Assembly: GCA_019916065.1 (NCBI GenBank)
Contig: JAINTL010000099.1
Span: forward strand, 62,001-126,000
DNA: 64,000 bases
Direction of reading: 5' to 3'
From: Vitellaria paradoxa
Lineage: Eukaryota > Streptophyta > Magnoliopsida > Ericales > Sapotaceae
In this document: positions 56,941 through 64,000 of the stretch, piece after piece
Numbering within the stretch: position 1 is the stretch's first letter
How the letters are laid out: every line of letters begins with the position of its first letter
Made by a program: the position numbers and the translations under genes
Notes under the pieces: generated by a model
Seen by the model: only the letters and a program-made list of their open reading frames with translations
Told to the model about the DNA's origin: nothing
The model's database searches: none

Positions 56941-57857
56941 TACATGCATAGAATCAATCATCTAGGTGTACGAATTGTAATAAACCTATATATGAATTTA
57001 GGAATATCAAAAATATATATTCAATAATGCAGAAGTGTATCCGTTTTCTATATAATTCTTGAATACGAATAGAAGATGTATTCAAGGTTGAAATCAACCT
57101 TGACAGTTATGAATCTTTCTCTCTATACCCTAGATCTATATGACGGCCTTTTGTGAATAAAACACTGTCTATTTAGGGTAGAGATGGGATCTAGCTACCT
57201 ATATACATATATGGCAATGCCTAACCTCACTGGGCCTTCCTATAAAAGACTTACAGTGAGCTCCTTAAACTCACACTATTAACTGTCCAACCAAATAATT
57301 AGTATATCTGATAGGTGTAATCCATATGGATCACTTCTTTAGTTGGTCTATCCTATATGTCTCAACTTTAAACTTGGATTTAATCCGTTTTATTAAAATT
57401 AAAATTCAATTAATGTATATGTTCAATTTAAAGAAAATGGTAACACTAGATTGATAAAAATAGTTGTTTCTTTGATCCTAAGAATGTTACGTACGTATGA
57501 ATTTTATGGAATATACGTTGGTGATTTGCATCTGAAAGATCGAAATTAGGAATACAAATTAAGAAATTGACAAATAGGAAAGTAGCAGTGTGACGACGGA
57601 AAGACAATGGCCACATTAAATGCATAGGCACGGCTAAGAAGTATAGGCATAGTGCCACCGTGGGAATAGTGGGGCCGTTAGTATGCCTTTGCCATCCAAA
57701 CACTCGTGTGAATGCCAATCTTATCTAGATACCACTCCGGATACCTCTGCCCCGTCTTCATTTCTTGCTTATTTTTCTTATCTTGATTTGTTTTAAATAT
57801 CATCAGAAAATAAATAGGGGCTAATTTGAACATTAAATCATTGGTATTTTCAATTTA
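56941..57857. other. Intergenic sequence, no gene
   Basis: No supported feature. A 90-codon minus-strand ORF (57718-57446) has no recognisable domain and no splice or conservation evidence. Confidence 0.45.
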
Positions 57858-57988
57858 AGCTGTGTTTGATGTATGGGAATAGAATGAAATTGAATGAAAT
57901 CCATTCCTACTTTAGCCTATTCTCATGTTCAGTATCAAAAAAATTAAGTTGGAATTTTATTTCATGGAAATAGCCATTCCCACATTAA

Positions 57989-58412
57989 TGGGTGTTTGGA
58001 GCTCCAAAAAACGAAAAAAATGTGATTTGGATAACTTTTTGACATTTAGAGCTCAGTCACCAAATTATATTTTTCAAAGATAAATAGTGTCATTTGAATG
58101 GATTTTGGCAAAAATTTTTTAACTTTTGTGTTAGAATTTTTGACTTTAAATTTGCTGGAACAGATATGTTAAAACGAATATTTGGTCCGTTCTAACGAAT
58201 TTATGTCAGAACTTTTTGAAAGTTGTTAAAAAATTTTTTAGATTTAAAAAGATATTATTGGGATTTGTAAAACATTTCTTAGAGTTTGTAAAAATTTGTT
58301 AAGATATATAGAGATATATAAATTTATAAAAATTTTACAAAGTATGAGGTGGACAAAATGTGTTAGAGATTTTTAGAAATTCTCTAGTTTTTCCGGTGCT
58401 CCAAACACAACC
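57989..58412. mobile_element. Nested MITE (424 bp)
   Basis: Left end tgggtgtttggagctcc; reverse complement of the right end ggttgtgtttggagcacc. TAA on both sides (57986-57988, 58413-58415). It interrupts the 1.57-kb TIR element. Confidence 0.7.
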
Positions 58413-58560
58413 TAAGTGGAAAAAGACATTCCACAATTTAAATGATGGAATACCCATTCCATTATAATTAACATTTGAGCGAAAAATTGAAAAAAAATAA
58501 AAATAAAAAGTAAGCAACTACTTTGTAATAAAAAATTTCTCTCAATTACTCTCTTCAGTT

Positions 58561-59180
58561 ATAAAATGATTATTTTACCCCTTGATCTTATTTTTAAACT
58601 AGATTTAAGCTCGAGCTGTAAAATGACTACTTTCCTAGGTCTGTTTTTTTTTTCAAATTTATATTTTGGGCCTCTGACAGGCTAATAAAAAATTCATTCA
58701 TATTACTTAACAACAAAGCAAATTTTGATCCGATATAAATTCGAGTTGTAAAATGACCATTTTACTCATGGGTTTGTTTTTTTACCGAAGTTTGTATTTT
58801 GGGCTTCCCAAAAGATTAAAAAATATTTATCGAAGTGTTTCTTAGTGACTAATAAAATTTTATCTCAATACGGCCTCATTGTAAAATGATGATTTTATCC
58901 CTTGGTCATCTTTTGTCCAAATTTGCATTCTAAGCTACCCAAAAGGCTAACAATAAATCCTTGACTTATTTCTTAATAGTTAAATAAATTTTAGCCCATT
59001 CTAAATTTAGACTATAAAATGACTATTTTGCCCCTAGGCTCGTATTGGGTCAACTTTGTATTTTAAGCATCCCAAAAGACTAATAAATATTAACTTGTTT
59101 CTTAATAGTTAAGAAAAATTTTACCCAATTCAAATTCAAATTGTAAAATAATCATTTTACCCCTGAACTCTTTTTTTATT
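58561..59180. repeat. ~130-bp degenerate tandem repeats
   Basis: The core 'tgtaaaatgaccattttac' (nearly self-complementary) recurs at about 58618, 58748, 58881, 59012 and 59143, each followed by 'ttgtattttgggc-tcccaaaag' and 'taataaa'. Spacing is 130-133 bp. Confidence 0.75.
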
Positions 59181-59616
59181 CAAATTCACGATCCGAAAAT
59201 AAAGTTTATTTTTGTAGTTTTTAAAAAAATTAATGTTAGTAATGTTTATAATATTTCATCTTATTTCTTTATTTTTAGAATATGTAATCAGGTTATGAAA
59301 TTTGAATACTTATTACATTTCTATTATTTTCATGTTGGCAACCAAACAATTGAATGAAATGAGCATTCAATTCCTACCTTTTATTCCATTTCATTCTATT
59401 TCATTCTTATGTACCAAACATAACCTTAGTTCCTTATTACTGTTGTAAACATATAAATTGAGTTCAAAATTGATAACTTAAGATCTTTGACTAACCTTTT
59501 GTGCAAATGCGAAATTGATGTGTCCTTTACATCTGAATCTATTTATATAATAGTATATAATGTTTTTTTTATACATATTTATAAATATGAATTAAGGACT
59601 CTAAGATGTAGAATTC

Positions 59617-59950
59617 CTAGTGCTGATAGCATACTCTCTTTGAATTCTTATATGATTTCGACCATCAAAATGATAGATTTGGGTGATTGCTAAAATATGA
59701 AAGCTGTAACTTTTTGAGTTCTCTTTTGAAACCAAGAAGATTCACTTCAATCTAATTTTTGAATCAAAATTCATACTAAATTACTAAAAGGGTGTCAAAA
59801 TGTATTTTCCCAAAAATCGTCTCCGACATTGAGGTCTAGTGTTTATAAATATATGGTTTGCAGAGATCGGAGTTATGTTATATTGTGTATGAATTTTCTT
59901 CTAAATAGTTGTCTTTATTTTACTCCTACATAGGAACTCATTCAAATTTT
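59617..59950. mobile_element. LTR fragment related to the 34489-38321 solo LTR
   Basis: 'gattgctaaaatatgaaagctgta', 'ttgaatcaaaattcatac' and 'atatggtttgcagagatcggagtt...tatgaattttctt' match 35600-35910 in the same order. Ends not found. Confidence 0.5.
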
Positions 59951-59964
59951 TATAAAATAATCTT

Positions 59965-60778
59965 TGTTAGGAATTGGATTTTAAATTAGCAAATCCATGA
60001 TCAAACAAAAAGTTCTGTAATATCTAGACTTAGTGTAGGCTAATACACTATAGTCTTGAATCAAGTAAAAGTATAAAGGTCTCAGAAAAATTATTTGTAT
60101 AATCTTGGAATTTTTGGAATAAGCCAAACAGAGCCAAAGTACCAAAATGCAAGAAGACCACTCGAAAGCTATAGGATAATGCCAAAAGCTAATTTCTAAA
60201 GATTAGTCATGTGGAAAGACCACACTGATTCATGGGATCTCTGCATGAAGGCTACGGGAAGGACGTGAGAGTAAGCTTCTTACGAGGTGTTGTTTCAAGC
60301 TTTCTAAGCTTCTATTTTGAAATCCGTGCACCCAGGTTTTTAATATATATTCACTGGACGTGCTTCAGGTTTGACACAGAGAGAATATTCATCAGATTGT
60401 GAGCCAGACAATTTTATTATTCTCTCAACCACTTAGTTGAAGATCTGTGCATTTGTGTGATTTGAAGGAGTTCAAATCTTTGAGCACTGAGGTTTCACTA
60501 AAAGAGTTACCAAGGATTCGGTGTCGTGCCTTTGAGGAGTTGAAGGGCTTTCGCTAAGGAGTTGGTGAATTGAGGAGTCAAGCAAAGTCAACAATATAGA
60601 GTCAAGGAGTCAAGTCGATTGAGAGGTTGAGCAGTAACCCACGTTTTTACTTTAGTGAAATTTTTGAGGAGTTTCCCTGTGTAGGTTTCCTCGCTTTATT
60701 TTGTCTTTCTCTATTCACTGCTTTGTGATTAGATTGATTAATTTGGATATCTAGTGCTTAAGAGATTACGAAATTTCA
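59965..60778 (+). repeat. Probable 5' LTR of the copia element
   Basis: Starts tgttaggaattgg and ends gaaatttca just before the primer site. Start inferred from the TG and size; no second LTR is seen in the window to confirm it. Confidence 0.4.
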
Positions 60779-60780
60779 AT

Positions 60781-60795
60781 TAATATCAAAGCAGG
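60781..60795 (+). other. Copia primer-binding site (initiator tRNA-Met type)
   Basis: taatatcaaagcagg is a degraded form of the usual tggtatcagagc that pairs with initiator tRNA-Met. It precedes gag by about 40 bp. Confidence 0.55.
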
Positions 60796-60835
60796 TTCGT
60801 TTTTAAGAGAAAAATGTGATCCTATTACTTGCTAG

Positions 60836-61200
60836 ATGAATTCCCTTAGAGAATGTGATTTGAGTACTAGGCCTCCGTGGTTTGATGGCACCAATTATGC
60901 TTATTGGAAGGTTCGTATGAGTTCTTATCTAATCTCTATGAATGTTAACTTATGATTGTCCATTAAAAATGATTGGATAAGACCAACTCATATAGTTGAC
61001 AACATAACTGTGGAAAAATTGATGGATACTTGGACTAGGGCAGAGCAAGAAAGAGTAGAGTGGAACTACAAAGCCTTAAGCTCAATTTCTTGTGCAGTCT
61101 CAGCTGATGAGTTCAAAAGGATCTCAAGTTATGAAATTGCTGAGGAAGCATGAAAAATCCTTGAATTAACTCATGAATGCAATTCCACAGTAGATAACTT
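60836..61200 (+). pseudogene. gag: Gag fragment of a SIRE-like Ty1/copia element
   Basis: ATG 60836: MNSLRECDLSTRPPWFDGTN, then YAYWKVRMSSYL, a UBN2-type copia gag start. Stops at about 60953 and 61153 break it. ISCAVSADEFKRISSYEIAE is close to the SIRE lineage. After about 61195 the sequence jumps straight into integrase, so the gag C-terminus, protease and first half of integrase are deleted. Confidence 0.75.
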
Positions 61201-61520
61201 TTGAGCTGAAGTTGTCGACACTGCGTGCTACGTAGTGAATAGGGTGTATCTCAGACCTAGAATCAAATAGACACACTATGAACTATGGAACAATAAGAGG
61301 CCTAGTGTGAAGTATTTCCGAGTTTTCGTGAGTAAGTGCTTTATTCTTAGGAATAGAGAACAACTGGGTAAGTTTGACTCCCGAAGCGACGAAGGAATCT
61401 TCCTAGACTATTCCTCTAACAGTCATGCTTTTAGAGTTCTTAGTTTGAAAACTAACATTATCATGGAATCTATAAATGTTATGATCGATGATATTAATTC
61501 TTACTCTACCATTCAATAGA
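61200..61520 (+). pseudogene. Integrase C-terminal fragment of the copia element
   Basis: AEVVDTACYVVNRVYLRPRI, then a stop, then YFRVFVSKCFILRNREQLGK, FDSRSDEGIFLDYSSNSHAF and IIMESINVMIDD: the region downstream of the copia integrase core. The catalytic residues are lost in the deletion. Confidence 0.75.
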
Positions 61521-61749
61521 AGGAAGCTGATGTAGTGATTCCTATGACTGCTCCTGTTAAGCAAAATGAAGTTCCCATTAATGTAAATGATGAGACACAC
61601 AGGGATGTTGAGAAAGGCAACTATAAAATGAGGTATCTTACTTTTGTTGTGTTTCTACATTAGAACCTAAGAATGTGAATGAAGCCCTAAGTGATGATTT
61701 TTAGTTGAATGCTAAATAAGAAGAACTAGGCAACTTGTTAGAAATGATG

Positions 61750-62400
61750 TATGAAACTTGTTCCTTGACTTTCACATGTAAATGTTATAGGCACAAAGTG
61801 GATTTTCAAACATAAAATTGATGAATTTGGAACATTAATTAAAAACAATGCTAGGTTAGTTGCATAAGGATATACCTAAGTTGAGGGTATTAACTTTGAC
61901 GAAACCTTTACACCTATAGCCAGGCTAGAGTCGATCAGAATATTATTTGCTATGGCCTGTTACTTAAAATTCAAACTGTTTCAAATGGATATCAAAAGTG
62001 CTTTTTTGAATGGTTTTCTGAGTGAGGAAGTCTATGTAAAGTAACCTAAGGGTTTTGTAGATCCACATTTTCCAAACCATGTTTTTAAATTGAAAAAAGC
62101 TCTATATGGACTCAAACATGCTCCTAGAGCTTGGTATGAGAGACTCGCCACCTTTTTACTTGAGTCTGGTTTTATGAGAGGTAATGCGAATAAAACATTG
62201 TTTATTTGTAAGGATTCTAAACATATTCTAGCTGCACAAGTTTATGAAGAAGATATTATTTTTCGATCCACCTCTCTTGAATTCGCTCATGAATTTGGTG
62301 AACACATGAAAGATAATTTTGAAATGAGCATGATGGGTGAACTAAATTTCTTTCTAGGCCTTCAAGTTAAACAAGTAGACAATAAGTTAAACAAATAGAC
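61750..62400 (+). pseudogene. Reverse transcriptase of the copia element
   Basis: KWIFKHKIDEFGTLIKNNAR, FDETFTPIARLESIRILFAM, LFQMDIKSAFLNGFLSEEVY (catalytic Asp in MDIKSAF), [20 protein letters not shown], then VYEEDIIF where YVDDI is expected: the second Asp is kept but the first is Glu. Stops at about 61867, 61879 and 62041. It cannot be active. Confidence 0.85.
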
Positions 62401-62439
62401 AATGGGATTTTCATCTCACAGTTAAAATATGCGAAAGAC

Positions 62440-63200
62440 CCAGTTAAGAAATTTGGCCTTCACAGTAGTAAACATGCTAGGACTCCCATGAGCACTTCTA
62501 CTAAGTTAACTAAAGATGAGTCTGGCAAATTAGTTGTTCCTACACTATATAGAAGCATGATAGATAATTTATTATATCTTACTGCTACTCGTCTTGATAT
62601 ATCTTTTAGTGTAGGTATTTGTGCACGTTTTCAGTCTAACCCTAAAAAATGCCACTTACATGCTATTAAAAGAATAATTAAATATATTAATGGGACATTT
62701 AATTATGGTATTTGGTTTTATTAAGAAACCAATGCAACTCTAGTAGGGTATTCTGATGCTGATTGGGCAGGATGTGTTGATGATAGGAAGTATACATCTG
62801 GAGTGTGTTTCTATTTGGTACAATCTAGTTTCATGGCATTGGAAGAAACAAAATTTAGTATCCCTATCCACTGTTGAAGTTGAGTACATAGCTGCCGGTA
62901 GTTGTTGCACGCAACTACCTTGGATGAAATAAATGCGGGTAGACTATGGAATAGAACAGGAGATTATAACCATATTCTATGATAATCTTAGTGCTATATA
63001 TATATATATATATCTATAAGAATCTTGTTCAACATTCTCATACCAAACACATAGACATCTAATAACACTTAATCTGTGAGCTAGTTAAACACTAGGTCAT
63101 ATCTATAGAGCACATAGAGACTTAAAACCAACTAGTTGATATATTTAAAAAGTGTTTGAATCATCTGAGGTTTGAATCACTCAGATCCTCTCTAGGTATT
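62440..63200 (+). pseudogene. RNase H and C-terminus of the copia element
   Basis: YRSMIDNLLYLTATRLDISF, then GYSDADWAGCVDDRKYTSGV with the RNase H Asp, then a shifted frame with VQHSHTKHIDI. A (TA)n run (62996-63012) interrupts the last part. Several stops. Ends near 63200, followed by ctagatgagggggtcc; no 3' LTR recognised. Confidence 0.75.
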
Positions 63201-63214
63201 TGTTCCCTAGATGA

Positions 63215-64000
63215 GGGGGTCCTTAAAATTTCCCTTTGATTATTGTACATGTATATATACACTATGTTTTGTATTTGAAGAAAAAAGAATGACGGTTTGA
63301 TGTCTATTCTATGGGCTATTTCTTTATTTACAATTCAAAATCATGGAAGAATCACTTTTCATCTACATAAGAGATATAAATTTGAATTCCTTAACTTGAA
63401 ACTTATGCTTTGATGTTCCTTATCATGGTAGTAGTGTGCCTATTGTAAATACATTGAGGTTAGGCCTTCATAAAATATGTTTCCACTACTTAATTGTGTT
63501 TATAAACTCTTTTTTTGGGCTATTGGTCGCTCTTGAGATCTTACAAAGTAAAATCACTTAGAAAGGACTATCAATGGGATAGATTATAGCTATCCTGTTG
63601 ATGTGCAGGTTATCAAAATAACCCCCCTTTAGGTTCGACAATACGGGAAGATGGCTACCTACCTATAAGTGTATGAAAGTTGCCAAGAAATATAAAAAAA
63701 ATAATTTTGGTGGAAGAAAATCGAAAAATTGGTGTATGGTTGAAAACAATGAATTGAGGAGAAACTAGCCAAAAAGCTAACACTACATACCTTACTCAAT
63801 TTAATTCAAAGTCCAAAAAGAGTATTTTTAAATTTCATGTGAGTATGTGAAAAGTATATATCATGATTGTTCATAAACTTCAATTTACACACTACACAGA
63901 CATTTGACCACTGGTATGACATGTGTGAACATCTTATGATATAAATAGTAGAGTGATTTTTGAAATTCATTTTCATAACTATTTATAGATGATCAAAAGC
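63215..64000. other. Sequence after the copia element, no gene
   Basis: May include the 3' untranslated part of the copia element. No matching LTR to 59965-60778 was seen before the window ends. Confidence 0.4.

Larger units (their letters stand above)
57858..59425. mobile_element. TIR element (1.57 kb) with TTA target sites
   Basis: Left end agctgtgtttgatgtatggg; reverse complement of the right end ggttatgtttggtacataag; both continue into 'agaatgaaat-gaatgaaat'. TTA on both sides (57855-57857, 59426-59428). Contains a nested MITE and ~130-bp tandem repeats. Non-autonomous. Confidence 0.7.

Noticed and set aside
57446..57718. 90-codon minus-strand ORF with a hydrophobic stretch
   Set aside because: No recognised domain, no splice signals, and nothing else supports a gene here.

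Overview
This is a eudicot-type plant nuclear window: A+T-rich, GT-AG introns, plant-lineage LTR retrotransposons, MITEs and one plant ankyrin/PGG membrane-protein gene. I see no bacterial, viral or organellar gene, no rRNA and no functional tRNA. Most of the sequence is transposable elements nested in or next to one fragmented host gene.

Host gene (+ strand). Exon 2 (29815-30296, ankyrin repeats), exon 3 (31596-~31750), exon 4 (41589-42043) and exon 5 (43885-44487, four membrane segments) encode an ACD6/ITN1-type ankyrin-PGG protein. A short acidic ORF at 461-674 fits as exon 1 by phase and composition. The gene looks decayed: exon 2 and exon 3 are out of phase by one base and exon 3 has an in-frame TGA.

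Element A (4105-28933, minus strand) is a 24.8-kb Tat-lineage Ty3/gypsy element inserted in the putative first intron, flanked by the 5-bp duplication ccaat. It carries degraded gag, protease, RT, RNase H, a second RNase H and integrase. Two later insertions lie inside it. One is a solo LTR (C, 6141-13496, duplication caagt) whose first 1777 bp occur four times head to tail, almost identical. The other is a gag-only, Athila-like LARD (B, 16268-23508) that entered the integrase core right after its second catalytic Asp.

The introns hold several MITEs and a hAT-type element (34168-39288, 8-bp duplication atttataa). The hAT element contains a CA/CG microsatellite interrupted by a 3.8-kb putative solo LTR.

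Element D (44928-54809, minus strand, duplication aatta) is a second, younger Tat element with all domains in order, lying 440 bp downstream of the host gene. Elements A and D both carry, between integrase and 3' LTR, an oppositely transcribed gene (+ strand) with its own TATA box, introns, a conserved 'gypsy-type transposon' segment and a coiled-coil tail.

The right end (54815-64000) has a Tat-like solo LTR relic, a MITE nested in a 1.57-kb TIR element with ~130-bp tandem repeats, an LTR fragment, and a decayed SIRE-like Ty1/copia element on the + strand.
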